A stretch of DNA of 64,000 nt from an uncultured Halobacteriovorax sp. (GCA_913061265.1 CAJXVS010000006.1:248001-312000); one strand, 5' to 3'. Counted from the first letter of the stretch, positions 16,908-25,620 are shown. Notes: generated by a model not told the origin, from the letters alone. Program-made: numbers and translations.

Positions 16908-19190
16908 ATGCCACAATTGAAGGTTAGGAAAATAGTTTCATTCATAACAGTACAAACCATTATGGTTTGCCTGTTGACCTTAAATCCATTTGTGACCACT
17001 CATGGCGTGGCGAATGCTGCCACCGAAACTTTTAGTGAATCCGCTCAGGCCAGCTTAGAAGTCTTAATAGATAAGCAAGGTAGTCTTAAAGGCTATGGCG
17101 CTCAAGAGAACTTTAAGAATCATGCCGCTGAAATTGCCGAAGAAGGCCAAGAGTTCATCGCTTCTCTAAAAGATAAAGATAAGGATATTCTTAAAACTCC
17201 AGCTGGTGCAAAATTCTTAAATGAGCACTCTAGGCTAAGCCGAATCCAAGCGCTTAAAGAAAGAATGAATAAATGTGCTGAAGGTCTTCAAGATAAAAGA
17301 GGTCTTACCAAGCAGATTTTAAACAGTACTGAAAACAGTGAATATACAGGTGGCTGTGATAGAAAGCTTACTAGAACGAAAAATGGTTTAATAGTTAATT
17401 CAAGCCTTAAAGACTTTATAAGTGATTTAGGGGAAACTCAAAAATTCTTTGATAATGGAAAATCTTTGGGTCCCGCGGGCCTGCAAGAATCACTTCATAT
17501 GCAAGCTTTAAAAAACAGCCTTAAATCCTACCTTTCTCTTAGGTACAAGTATGAGCCAGGCTTTATCAATCCTGAAACAGGTGAGATTTCAAATGCTTCA
17601 AAAACAGTCTCTGTTAAAAATAGTAGAACAGGTAAAGTGACTAAAAGAAAAGCTCCTAGTGATTTACAACAAACATTAAATGATATGTGCGGAAAAGAAA
17701 GCTCTCATAAAGTTGGTGGCAGAGGTGGTCGTGGAGGAAGTTCAACTAGAAACTACTGCTCCGCCTCACAAAGAGCAGAACTTACTAAGTACACTCAAGA
17801 GGCCTCTAAGGAAGTCGCTTTTACGCAAAAGAAATCTGATTGGGGAACGGCCCTGACAAACGTTCGCGGAAAATTTAAGGATCTCAACGATAAGTACCTA
17901 GATAAAGTTGACTTGAAAACAGACTATTCAGGAATCGATGGAGCTGATATTCAAGATAAAACAGCGAAAGGTGCTTGGAATAAATATAAATTACAATATT
18001 TAAAAGATATACAGTCTCAAGATGGTCTCTTAATGATGAGCCCAAATATCAAAGAAAAATCTGGTGGGATTAGAAGACTAGAGACGGATACGACTAATGA
18101 TGAAGGCTTTTTTGCTGGTGAAAAGAATTTCTATGTAAAGCCTCATAAGTACAAAAACATCTCTGAAGATGACCTTAAAGAAGGGAAAAAACAAATTCAA
18201 GATAAGATCGTAGCTCAGGCCAAACTCTTAAATCAAATGGCCCATAATAAACAAGTTCAAGAAAAGAGATTCCGTGCAAATGGCTCTCCTGATGACTCTT
18301 GGACAGGTGTTAACGAAAAAGATCTTTATGAAAAAAGAAAAGAAGATATTGTTAAGTTAGTTAAAACAAATCCGGCTGCAGCTGGTCAGATTCTTGTTAA
18401 CGAACCACAGTGGGCCGACCTAGTTTGTGCGGCTATAAAAACAATTGATAAAAATGATATTAGTGATGCCAAATGGGATAAAGTTTGGATGGTCGGTGGC
18501 TTAATCGTCGCTGGAGTTGTTATCGTTGGTGGCGCTCTTTTAATGGCCACTGGTCTTGGAGCTCCCCTCGGAGCTGCCGCTATTGGTAGTGGTTTAACCC
18601 TCGGCTCTGCCGCCACAGCAACAGTCCTCGTTATTGGAGCCGCAGAAGCTACTTATTGGGGCACAAGAACCTACGATCATCATAAAGAGCATCAAGAATT
18701 AGAAATGGCAGTGCTTTCTGGGAACAATGAAGATCCAGAATCAGTAGAGAGGGCCTATGCCGATTTTAAAGATGCTAGGTTTAACTTTTTGATGTCTTTA
18801 CCAGCGGTGATTCTCCCAGGTGTTGGGAAAATTGCAAGCCTTTCAAAAGGTTCTAAATTTACGGCCTCCGTCGGAAAGATGTCCGGAGCTGCTAAAGCAA
18901 AATTTCTTAACAAGATGTCATACTTTTATAAACAATTAGGTAAAAGTAAAAAGCTACGAACCTTTATGGATAAATTAATCTCTTCAGGGAGATTAAAGGC
19001 CGATAAGATTCATGAGTTTGTTGAAATGCTCTCTAAAACGAAAGGCAAGATAAATGAGAAGTTTCTTACTTGGTTAAAAGCTAAGATTCCTGACCCTACC
19101 AATAAAGGTGCCTATGAAAAGTTCTTAGCAACTGTTCATAAAATCATCGATGAAGGCCTAGACGCCGCAACTAAGGCGTGTAAGCTTTAA
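16908..19190 (+). CDS. Large secreted protein with glycine-rich hydrophobic hairpin
   Basis: A 760-residue protein begins with a long signal peptide ending near HGVANA. Residues 40-520 are charged and helical with paired cysteines and one Arg/Gly patch (GGRGGRGG). Around residues 525-590 is a Gly/Ala-rich hydrophobic hairpin (GGLIVAGVVIVGG, GLGAPLGAAAIGSGLTLG), and a second hydrophobic turn follows near 620 (AVILPGVGKIAS). Such hairpins occur in membrane-inserting toxins and effectors, but no toxin family is recognised. GAGG abuts the ATG at 16908; a TTG at 16917 has GAGG nine bases upstream and gives a tidier signal peptide (MKVRKIVSFITV), so the true start may be there. Confidence 0.8.
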   Translation: MPQLKVRKIVSFITVQTIMVCLLTLNPFVTTHGVANAATETFSESAQASLEVLIDKQGSLKGYGAQENFKNHAAEIAEEGQEFIASLKDKDKDILKTPAGAKFLNEHSRLSRIQALKERMNKCAEGLQDKRGLTKQILNSTENSEYTGGCDRKLTRTKNGLIVNSSLKDFISDLGETQKFFDNGKSLGPAGLQESLHMQALKNSLKSYLSLRYKYEPGFINPETGEISNASKTVSVKNSRTGKVTKRKAPSDLQQTLNDMCGKESSHKVGGRGGRGGSSTRNYCSASQRAELTKYTQEASKEVAFTQKKSDWGTALTNVRGKFKDLNDKYLDKVDLKTDYSGIDGADIQDKTAKGAWNKYKLQYLKDIQSQDGLLMMSPNIKEKSGGIRRLETDTTNDEGFFAGEKNFYVKPHKYKNISEDDLKEGKKQIQDKIVAQAKLLNQMAHNKQVQEKRFRANGSPDDSWTGVNEKDLYEKRKEDIVKLVKTNPAAAGQILVNEPQWADLVCAAIKTIDKNDISDAKWDKVWMVGGLIVAGVVIVGGALLMATGLGAPLGAAAIGSGLTLGSAATATVLVIGAAEATYWGTRTYDHHKEHQELEMAVLSGNNEDPESVERAYADFKDARFNFLMSLPAVILPGVGKIASLSKGSKFTASVGKMSGAAKAKFLNKMSYFYKQLGKSKKLRTFMDKLISSGRLKADKIHEFVEMLSKTKGKINEKFLTWLKAKIPDPTNKGAYEKFLATVHKIIDEGLDAATKACKL

Positions 19191-19208
19191 TAGGTACACG
19201 CTTTATAA

Positions 19209-20195
19209 TTACCACTTGAGTAAAACCTTCCCTCTCGCCTGCTTCGACTCCAAGTAGGCATGAGCCGCGCTAACATCGGTAGCGTCAAAAACTTTATCCA
19301 CATGAGGAGTAAGATCAAACTCTTCAGCTTTCTTTAAAAGATCCATTAAGTAATCAGTTCCATCAAAGAGTCTTAAGACATTTAGTCCCATCACGCCTTT
19401 GCAGTCATTCATAAGCTTTATGATATTGAACTTAGGCATTTGGTAGACAACTTTTAGGGCGCGGAATATGGAGCGGTTTCCATTTTCAAATAAACTGCTG
19501 GCACCGATGCAAACGATCTTTCCGCTTGGGGCCAGACGGTCGTAATGCTCCATAATCGAAGCTCCCCCAATAGAGTTGAGGGCAATATTAAAACCTTTCT
19601 CATTGGAGTCTTTAAATTCTTCGTGGGTGAAGGCGCGCCCTCCATTTTCCTCGATGATCTTCTTTTTACTCTCGCTGCTGGTTAGGCCCACGATATCCAG
19701 ATCATATTTCTTTAATAAAGAGAAGCTAAGTTGACCAAGGGCACCTGTGGCGCAATCGATTAAAATTTTATCCCCGTCTCTTACTCTTCCCTCTTCGATA
19801 AAGACTAAGTAGGAAGTTAGGAAACTTACGGGGAGAGCAGCGGCCTGCTCTAAGGAGAGCTTTCCAATCTTTACAACTTGCGAGGCTGGGAGGATTAATT
19901 CTGAGGAGTAGCCGTTGAACTTTGTTCCGGCCATAACCTTGTCACCTACTTTGACTGAGGTGACTGAACTTCCTACTTCACTAACTTCGCCGCTTAATTC
20001 GTAACCTGGAACGAATGGGTACGGAGGAGCGTCTTGGTAGAATCCGAGTCTCATAACAATATCGGCGAAATTGATTCCGCTAAAAGCGGTCAGTACCCGA
20101 ACAGAGCTGTCAGGTAAGTTCGCAGGACAAAGGATAGTTTCGTGCTTAAGCACCTGATTTCCGCCAGCTTTAGGGATAATTATTTGATGACCCAT
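19209..20195 (-). CDS. VAT1-like NAD(P)H:quinone oxidoreductase (MDR family)
   Basis: A 328-residue zinc-independent medium-chain dehydrogenase/reductase. The N-terminal GroES-like part has INFADIVMRLG and FVPGYELSGEVSEVG. The Rossmann part has ALPVSFLTSYLV, DCATGALGQLSFSLLKK (nucleotide-binding glycines) and LNSIGGASIMEHYDRLAPSG. The stretch MPKFNIIKLMNDCKGVMGLN is typical of the VAT1-like branch. The catalytic-zinc Cys and His of alcohol dehydrogenases are absent. It would reduce quinones or enones with NADPH. The physiological substrate is unknown. It converges with the secreted-protein gene. Confidence 0.92.
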   Translation of the reverse strand: MGHQIIIPKAGGNQVLKHETILCPANLPDSSVRVLTAFSGINFADIVMRLGFYQDAPPYPFVPGYELSGEVSEVGSSVTSVKVGDKVMAGTKFNGYSSELILPASQVVKIGKLSLEQAAALPVSFLTSYLVFIEEGRVRDGDKILIDCATGALGQLSFSLLKKYDLDIVGLTSSESKKKIIEENGGRAFTHEEFKDSNEKGFNIALNSIGGASIMEHYDRLAPSGKIVCIGASSLFENGNRSIFRALKVVYQMPKFNIIKLMNDCKGVMGLNVLRLFDGTDYLMDLLKKAEEFDLTPHVDKVFDATDVSAAHAYLESKQARGKVLLKW

Positions 20196-20230
20196 CTCAA
20201 CTCCTTGCCCGATATAACCGAATAGTAATC

Positions 20231-20929
20231 ATGAATGATAATAATGTAACATCTCTTCGTGAAGAAGTGACCCCTGAATCAGAAGATTCTTCTGAGAACT
20301 TAACGGCAACAAGAAAGTCTCTGCAATGGCCCAGGCGCTTAATGCATATGGGAATGGGCGTCTCTATTGCGACGATCTATCATTTTTTCTTAACCCATCA
20401 GCGCGCTATCTATATTCTAGGAACCTGCGCTTGTGTGATCTATATTGTTGAACAAATCAGAACAAGTTATCCTGAGTATATGGCCAAGTTTGAAGGTGTC
20501 TTCAAGCATATCTTTCGCGCTGAAGAGCAGCTAAAAGAATCTGCTGGGGTTCCTTATATTATGGCGCTTCTTTTAACCATTATGTCTTTTCCAAAACCGA
20601 TCGCTCTTGTGGCGATCCTAACTCTTGCTGTGGCGGATCCTTTGTCAGCCATTGTGGGAATTAGTAAGGGTAAGCATAAGTGGGGAGTTGGAAAATCTAT
20701 TGAAGGCTCAGCTGCCTTTTTTATCTCGACTCTTTTGATAAGCTCCACGGTTCTTCTTCATTTCTCTGATGCCTATTGGGGCTGGGTGATTGCTTTAACC
20801 TTAACTTCATCACTGATTATCTCGGCCTTTGAGTTAATTCCTCTAAGAATAGATGATAACTTAACCATTCCCCTCTTTACCGCTTTTACACTGTGGATCT
20901 TGGGCACTTCTATTGGTATAAGCTTCTAG
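20231..20929 (+). CDS. Dolichol/phytol-kinase-like membrane protein (SEC59/DGK1/VTE5 family)
   Basis: The 232-residue protein has about six membrane segments and the family CTP-transferase motif: ADPLSAIVGISKGKHKWG followed by GKSIEGSAAFF. Relatives phosphorylate polyprenols, phytol or diacylglycerol using CTP. In bacteria the lipid acceptor is usually not known. A charged 35-residue N-terminal tail precedes the first segment. The hydrolase gene begins on the base right after its stop codon, so the pair likely act together on a lipid. Divergent from the oxidoreductase gene, with only 35 bases between. Confidence 0.86.
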   Translation: MNDNNVTSLREEVTPESEDSSENLTATRKSLQWPRRLMHMGMGVSIATIYHFFLTHQRAIYILGTCACVIYIVEQIRTSYPEYMAKFEGVFKHIFRAEEQLKESAGVPYIMALLLTIMSFPKPIALVAILTLAVADPLSAIVGISKGKHKWGVGKSIEGSAAFFISTLLISSTVLLHFSDAYWGWVIALTLTSSLIISAFELIPLRIDDNLTIPLFTAFTLWILGTSIGISF

Positions 20930-21562
20930 GTGAAAAAGACAAAAGTACAAACTGAATTTCAAATGGAGTATGATCTTAGTACTTCTGATATTGCTACGAG
21001 AAATTTTTTAGTTCTTCATGGCTTTTATGAGAACGCTCCTATTATAAAAGAGAAACTGTTCTCCTTGATTCCAAAGAATTCGAATATTTTAATTCCAAAT
21101 GGCTGCTTTCCTCTTCCTAAAAGAAGAAGTGATGGTTGGGAGCTCTTCTTCTCTTGGTACTTCTATGATGAGAAAAAACAAGAGTTCTATGTTGAGTATG
21201 ATTTCCCCGCGGGAGTCCTTGAGAAGTTATGTCAGCAGCTTCTACCGAGCGATCTTCCCCTTACTATCATTGGTTATTCTCAAGGTGGATACTTGTCTCC
21301 TTTTGTTGCTGAGAGGATCCCCTCTTGCGATAAGGTCTTAAGCCTCGGTTGCTCGTACCGCTTTGAACTCTTAAAAGACTCTAGTCACTTTAAAGTTGAA
21401 GGTATTCATGGAGCTCAAGACGATAAAGTTGACCCCGGGAATGCGGAGAAATCTTTTCATAAGCTTGATAAAAAAATTAAGGGAAGCTTTAACTTATTAA
21501 ATGAAGTAACTCATGATCTAGATTCTAAGTTTTTAGAGGCAATCTCTAGTAAGCTCAAATAG
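20930..21562 (+). CDS. Alpha/beta-hydrolase (carboxylesterase/lysophospholipase-like)
   Basis: The GTG start directly follows the preceding TAG. The 210-residue protein shows LVLHGFYENAP (oxyanion-hole strand), the nucleophile elbow GYSQGGYLS, an acid in GAQDDKVDP and the final His in VTHDLDS, a complete Ser-Asp-His triad. The layout is that of small esterases of the carboxylesterase/phospholipase family (YpfH-like). No signal peptide, so cytoplasmic. Coupled to the polyprenol-kinase-like gene, it could deacylate a related lipid, but the substrate is not shown. Confidence 0.85.
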   Translation: MKKTKVQTEFQMEYDLSTSDIATRNFLVLHGFYENAPIIKEKLFSLIPKNSNILIPNGCFPLPKRRSDGWELFFSWYFYDEKKQEFYVEYDFPAGVLEKLCQQLLPSDLPLTIIGYSQGGYLSPFVAERIPSCDKVLSLGCSYRFELLKDSSHFKVEGIHGAQDDKVDPGNAEKSFHKLDKKIKGSFNLLNEVTHDLDSKFLEAISSKLK

Positions 21563-21871
21563 TTGGCGGATTTAGAAGAAAAACAGACACAATTTTATTT
21601 CTTTAATTTCTAACCTAACGCCCTAATTTAATTGAGGAATCACCCATGTAACGAGCTTACTCTTGAGCTCATTTCTAGTTTCTATAGACTTAGGGCATTA
21701 GGGATTTTTAACCTTTTGATTGTTTTGTGGTTCGTTCGCTCTAGTTGTATGTAAGCTGATACACGATCAAAGGAATACCGGAAAGCTAAGTCTTAAACTC
21801 TTTGAGTATAGTAAGAGTTAAAGATGCATCAAAGAAATTGATGATGGCAACCCGCTCTTAGGGAGTGGACC
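21563..21871 (+). other. 309-base leader/intergenic region with RNA-like secondary structure
   Basis: No gene is visible here. The region holds several pairings. GCCCTAA (21620-21626) pairs with TTAGGGC (21690-21696) around an inner GAGCT/AGCTC hairpin (21653-21657, 21666-21670) and is followed by a short T run. AACTCTT/AAGAGTT (21796-21802, 21813-21819) and CATCAA/TTGATG (21827-21832, 21838-21843) form two more hairpins. The last one pairs CCGCTC (21852-21857) with GAGTGG (21863-21868) and ATGG with CCAT (21844-21847, 21870-21873). It buries both the GGGAG ribosome site and the ATG of the next gene. It matches no riboswitch consensus I know. Confidence 0.5.
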
Positions 21872-23152
21872 ATGAATGTAGCAAATATTAAGTTTTCCCT
21901 AGTTTTATCATTGCTCGTACTTCTTGTTTCGTGTCAGGAACAAGAATTCTATGAAAAAGAATTCCTTGAAGGAGTTGGTGTTGAGAAACCAAACGTTGAT
22001 AATGACAACGGTGGAATCGTCGACACAGATAACGATAATGGTGGAATTGGAGATACGGATAACGCAGGCGATACTGATAATGGTGGAGACACTGATAACA
22101 GTGGCGATAATGACAATGTAGCAGACACTGATAACGGTGGAGATACTGACAACGGTGGTGACACTGATAACGGTGGAGATACTGATAACGGCTCTGACAA
22201 CGATAACGTTGGAGATACTGACAACGGCGGCGATACTGATAATGGTGGAGACGTTGATAACGGTGGCGATAACGATAACGGCGGAATTTGTGGAACTGGA
22301 GAGCTTTTAAATGCAAGTGATTCATTTACTCAAAATGAAGCTAGTGCACAGAAAGTTGATATCCTTTGGGTAATTGATAATTCTGGATCAATGACTGAGG
22401 AGCAACAAGCTCTTGCTCAGAACTTTGATACCTTTATTAGAGATTTTATTACTAAGGAAATCGATTTTAAGATGGCGATTACAACAACAGATCCAAGAAG
22501 TAGACATAACGGAAATGTTATTGGAAACCCTGATGATTTAACTTCTGAAGCGGCGGCTAATGATGAAGCTAAGTTCCTTAGAGATTTTTCAAACAATGTT
22601 CAAGTTGGGATTAACGGTTCAGGTAATGAAAGAGGGCTTCAGACGTCAGCTTCATTCATGACTAAATACCCTACGTTTGTTAGAGATGATGCCTTACTAG
22701 TTGTTGTTTATTTATCTGATGAAGAAGACCAATCGGCCGAAGCCCCTTCTGACTACCTGTCTGGGTTTCAGAGCTTAAAATCTGACGCTGATAAATTTAG
22801 AGCATTCAGTATTGTATTACTTCCTACCGATACAGCTGAAAACCAATGGGAAACAGTAGGTTCAAGATATATCGATCTTGCTGAGAACTCTGGTGGTAAA
22901 GCTTCAAGTATCAAAGAAGACTTCCATACTATCCTTGGGGATATCGGTGGAACTATTGTTGACCTTCTTACAAGCTTCCCACTTACTGGGGTGCCGGCCA
23001 ATGCTGACATCACTGTAGAAGTTGACGGAGTTATTGTAGAAGATGGTTGGAGATACGACGAAGCATCTAGATCGATCATCTTTGATGATGGTACGGTTCC
23101 TGATGCTGGTTCAATTGTGATTGTTTATTACTATAAATGTGGAGGTTCGTAG
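21872..23152 (+). CDS. VWA-domain lipoprotein with Asp-rich hexapeptide repeats
   Basis: A signal peptide ends in LLVSC (lipid-bearing Cys21). Residues 43-138 are made of D-x-D-N-G-G units, 13 in perfect register from 61 to 138, resembling calcium-binding acidic loops of surface proteins. A von Willebrand A domain follows: LWVIDNSGSM holds the MIDAS Asp169-x-Ser171-x-Ser173, and VVVYLSDEED supplies a further acidic site. The last 60 residues (VEVDGVIVEDGWRYD to YYYKCGGS) look like a small beta domain. It is probably outer-membrane anchored and could bind a ligand or matrix in a Ca/Mg-dependent way. It opens a run of Glt/Agl-like genes with no gap to the next gene. Confidence 0.88.
   Translation: MNVANIKFSLVLSLLVLLVSCQEQEFYEKEFLEGVGVEKPNVDNDNGGIVDTDNDNGGIGDTDNAGDTDNGGDTDNSGDNDNVADTDNGGDTDNGGDTDNGGDTDNGSDNDNVGDTDNGGDTDNGGDVDNGGDNDNGGICGTGELLNASDSFTQNEASAQKVDILWVIDNSGSMTEEQQALAQNFDTFIRDFITKEIDFKMAITTTDPRSRHNGNVIGNPDDLTSEAAANDEAKFLRDFSNNVQVGINGSGNERGLQTSASFMTKYPTFVRDDALLVVVYLSDEEDQSAEAPSDYLSGFQSLKSDADKFRAFSIVLLPTDTAENQWETVGSRYIDLAENSGGKASSIKEDFHTILGDIGGTIVDLLTSFPLTGVPANADITVEVDGVIVEDGWRYDEASRSIIFDDGTVPDAGSIVIVYYYKCGGS
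22052..22285 (+). repeat. 13 x 18-bp in-frame tandem repeat
   Basis: Thirteen consecutive 18-base units each encode Asp-x-Asp-Asn-x-x (mostly DTDNGG), with third-base and occasional residue variation (DNDNVG, DVDNGG, DTDNSG). Degenerate extra copies extend upstream to about 21998. The repeat length is a multiple of three, so copy-number change would keep the frame and alter the length of the stalk. Confidence 0.93.
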
Positions 23153-23890
23153 GTGAAAACCAACGTTCAAGGGAACAAAGTTCCTACCTTTTATTGCCTA
23201 ATGATGGTGCTGCTCTTAGGAGCAGCACCTTCTTTTGTGAAGGCCGATGAGTCAGATCTTTATGACTTTCTTTGGCTTGACCCGGATAAAAAGGTTTATG
23301 TCTTACAGAATAAAGTTTACCGAAAAGAGAACAGCTTCTATGTAAATGCTGGCTACTTAATGGACCTCTCTAGTGACTATACGTCAGGCAAGGGTTTTCG
23401 AGTGGGAGCTGGTTATTATATAAAAGAAGAATGGGGATTTGAGCTTATCTATCAAGGGTATAGTAACTCAAATAATGATGCCTATAAAAACCTTCAACAG
23501 GTGAATGGCTCTGTGCCCTTTATTAGAAAGTTTAACAAGGTCTATGGCGGCCTTGGAGTATGGTCTCCCTTCTATGGAAAGATTAATACTTTTAATAAGA
23601 TCATCTACTTTGATTGGTCCTTTGGACTTGGAGTAGGAAAAGTTGAAACCGAAAGTAATAAAGACAGTGTTAGCTCCCCTTCAACAGCGGATAGATTCGC
23701 AAAAGAATCTTATACGGGAATCCTAGCTAAGACTGCCCTTAGGGTTCATATTTCAAAACGAGTTCATTTAAACCTAGAGTTTATGAGAACGACTTTCAAT
23801 GCTCCAGGACCTACTCTTAATAACCGCGTCTCTTCAAGTACATGGAGAGGACATTCTGATGCCATTATCGGTATTGGCTTTTCTTTCTAG
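23153..23890 (+). CDS. Outer-membrane beta-barrel protein of the gliding-associated type
   Basis: The GTG follows the previous stop codon directly. A signal peptide runs to about VKADES. The mature protein starts with KKVYVLQNKVYRKENSFYVN and alternates short aromatic beta strands to the last residues IGIGFSF, with the terminal Phe that BAM recognises. This is the pattern of the outer-membrane barrel domain found with Myxococcus-type gliding genes (TIGR04565-like; GltA/GltB/GltH are the Myxococcus barrels). At 245 residues it would form a small barrel of 8-10 strands. It probably is the outer-membrane anchor or exit point of the complex encoded downstream. Confidence 0.85.
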   Translation: MKTNVQGNKVPTFYCLMMVLLLGAAPSFVKADESDLYDFLWLDPDKKVYVLQNKVYRKENSFYVNAGYLMDLSSDYTSGKGFRVGAGYYIKEEWGFELIYQGYSNSNNDAYKNLQQVNGSVPFIRKFNKVYGGLGVWSPFYGKINTFNKIIYFDWSFGLGVGKVETESNKDSVSSPSTADRFAKESYTGILAKTALRVHISKRVHLNLEFMRTTFNAPGPTLNNRVSSSTWRGHSDAIIGIGFSF

Positions 23891-23898
23891 GAGAGACA

Positions 23899-25347
23899 AT
23901 GGTTAATTTAAGGATTCTACTTGCCGCTTTAATGCTTTTTCCTGCTCTTAGTCAGGGATCAGTGGCAAGGGCCGAGAAGATCTATTTTCAAAAAGGAATT
24001 AGCAATAGAAACGAAGCTGTTACTTATGAGCTCATGCGAAGTAAGTACTACTTTTCAGCAACGGTCTTCGCTAAAGAGCGCCTTATTGAAGACAAGCCCA
24101 TTGATGAAAGATTTGAGAAGTCTCTTACAACTCTCATTTTAAAAACAGGAACAGCTACTTTTATGCCTTTAAGTGCTGGTATCCTAGGCAAGCATAATAG
24201 CCAGGCCATGAGTTTTGTTTTAGGCATCAAGCAGTTTAATAAAAATAGGTTTAAATCAGCGATCAAGGCCCTTCGTAGTATCAAAAGAGGCCATAAGTTT
24301 GCGCCAGAGAAGTACATGATGATGGGTGCCAGTCAAAACTTCTTGGCGCGATACTCTGAAGCCACTTCTTCTTATAAGAACTGCATGAGAACAGCAGAGA
24401 TCTCAAGTAAGGCCTCAAGTCATGAAAAGCTGAAAAGATACTATGACATTCTGGCGGAATCTTGTTTGATTCATTTGGCCCGAATGGAATATAAAAGAAA
24501 TGATTATAAAAAAGCTGTTCAGGCCTTTCAAGATATTCCAAAGACAAGTTATAGATGGCCTTCTCTTCTTCTAGAGAAAGCCTGGGGAAACTACTATTTA
24601 GCCGATTATAATAGAACCTTAGGTCTTCTTGTGACTTATAAGTCCCCTCTTCTTAGAAGTTATTTCTATCCAGAAGCAGAAGTTCTAACGGCTCTTTCTT
24701 ATTATAGGCTTTGTCTTTATGACGACGCTCTTAAGACAATTGAGCAATACCATAGCGTTTATAAAGCAAGAAGTGATGCTCTCAAGGGAATCCTTGTAAA
24801 GTACAAGAAATCTCATACCTTCTTTTTGAAGATGATGATGCAGCCGATTGAAAAACTTGAAGAGAAGAATCCTTTTATCCGAAATCTTATGACCCAGACG
24901 AGAAAGAAGATTAAGTTTAACCTCGATCTGGCCAACTATAAGAAAGTCGCCAATGAATATAAATACCTGAAGAAAAAGAAACAGACTCAGTTTATCTCTA
25001 AGTTAACTGAAGCCGTGAAACGATCTAAAGATTGGCAAACAAGGCATCTTAATCACTATGTTAAAAAAGAGATGTTTGATTTTTTAAATGACGTCCATAG
25101 GTTTTCTTATGAGATGTTTAATATCAAGTTAGAGATCATGTTCAAAAAGAGAGATCTACTTTATAAGAACAAAACACTTATCTCAGACCGAGGAAGAGGT
25201 TCAAGAGATAATCTTAATAGAGCTCAAAATGAACACTTTTACGACTTTCGTGGTGCCTTTTGGGCCGATGAACTTGGTGACTATAGCTTTGGCCTTAAGT
25301 CTAACTGTGAAGAAGTCAAAGTTAAGAAAAATGGTGGTGGCGTATGA
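23899..25347 (+). CDS. Periplasmic helical-repeat protein (GltC-like by position)
   Basis: A signal peptide (about residues 1-25, ending VARAEK) leads to about 455 residues of helical repeats. TPR-like helices are clear at NKNRFKSAIKALRSIKRGHKF-type stretches, YMMMGASQNFLARYSEATSSY and YKRNDYKKAVQAFQDIP. Myxococcus GltC is also a periplasmic TPR protein next to the outer-membrane barrels GltA and GltB, so the analogy is positional and by fold. It should join barrel and inner-membrane parts. AGGAGAG lies before the ATG. Its stop overlaps the next gene by 4 bases. Confidence 0.8.
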   Translation: MVNLRILLAALMLFPALSQGSVARAEKIYFQKGISNRNEAVTYELMRSKYYFSATVFAKERLIEDKPIDERFEKSLTTLILKTGTATFMPLSAGILGKHNSQAMSFVLGIKQFNKNRFKSAIKALRSIKRGHKFAPEKYMMMGASQNFLARYSEATSSYKNCMRTAEISSKASSHEKLKRYYDILAESCLIHLARMEYKRNDYKKAVQAFQDIPKTSYRWPSLLLEKAWGNYYLADYNRTLGLLVTYKSPLLRSYFYPEAEVLTALSYYRLCLYDDALKTIEQYHSVYKARSDALKGILVKYKKSHTFFLKMMMQPIEKLEEKNPFIRNLMTQTRKKIKFNLDLANYKKVANEYKYLKKKKQTQFISKLTEAVKRSKDWQTRHLNHYVKKEMFDFLNDVHRFSYEMFNIKLEIMFKKRDLLYKNKTLISDRGRGSRDNLNRAQNEHFYDFRGAFWADELGDYSFGLKSNCEEVKVKKNGGGV

Positions 25348-25619
25348 AGATAAGTTTTATGATCGTCTCTCTTTTCTTTCTCATTCTGGCCGCTCGGGCA
25401 GAAACCCCAAAAAAATCTTCTGGGGGCAAAGGAAATATTGTTTATAAATACAAAAAATATGAAACCTTCGATTTAGGTAACTTAGAGGTCAAAGGCGACA
25501 TCATCGCTCCTGGCGATCTCTCAGTCCAAGAAAGACAACGAACAAAAATGGAAAGAGGCCTACTTGAGCGTAAAGATTTTGACGAAGAAGTCCGAAAGGA
25601 TATTAAAAATCTCAGGTAA
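25344..25619 (+). CDS. Small secreted protein of the gliding-type cluster
   Basis: Overlaps the previous gene by four bases (ATGA). The 91-residue product has a signal peptide ending near AARAET and a charged mature part of about 70 residues. A recognisable compact stretch is YETFDLGNLEVKGDIIAPGD, followed by a strongly charged helix rich in Arg, Lys and Glu (QERQRTKMERGLLERKDFDE). Short proteins of this kind recur in Agl/Glt-like loci, but I cannot assign a Myxococcus counterpart. It is most likely a periplasmic accessory of the complex. Confidence 0.78.
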   Translation: MKISFMIVSLFFLILAARAETPKKSSGGKGNIVYKYKKYETFDLGNLEVKGDIIAPGDLSVQERQRTKMERGLLERKDFDEEVRKDIKNLR

Positions 25620-25620
25620 A

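Noticed and set aside
21563-21871. Leader as a GEMM (c-di-GMP-I), TPP, ZTP or glycine riboswitch
   Set aside because: I tried the consensus blocks by eye. Only short pieces (ACACGA, ACCGGAAAG, GGCAACCC) fit in order, and the key GACGCAAAGCC-type core is missing. I keep it as an unclassified structured leader.
22052-22285. Tandem repeats considered as a CRISPR array
   Set aside because: Units are 18 bases, contiguous without unique spacers, in frame and coding; no cas genes are present in the window.
21888-22325. Long open frames on the minus strand opposite the VWA repeat region (also 21949-22224)
   Set aside because: They mirror the periodic DTDNGG codons of the real gene, giving low-complexity products such as repeating SVSPPLS. 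No ribosome site, no signal, and composition is forced by the repeat.
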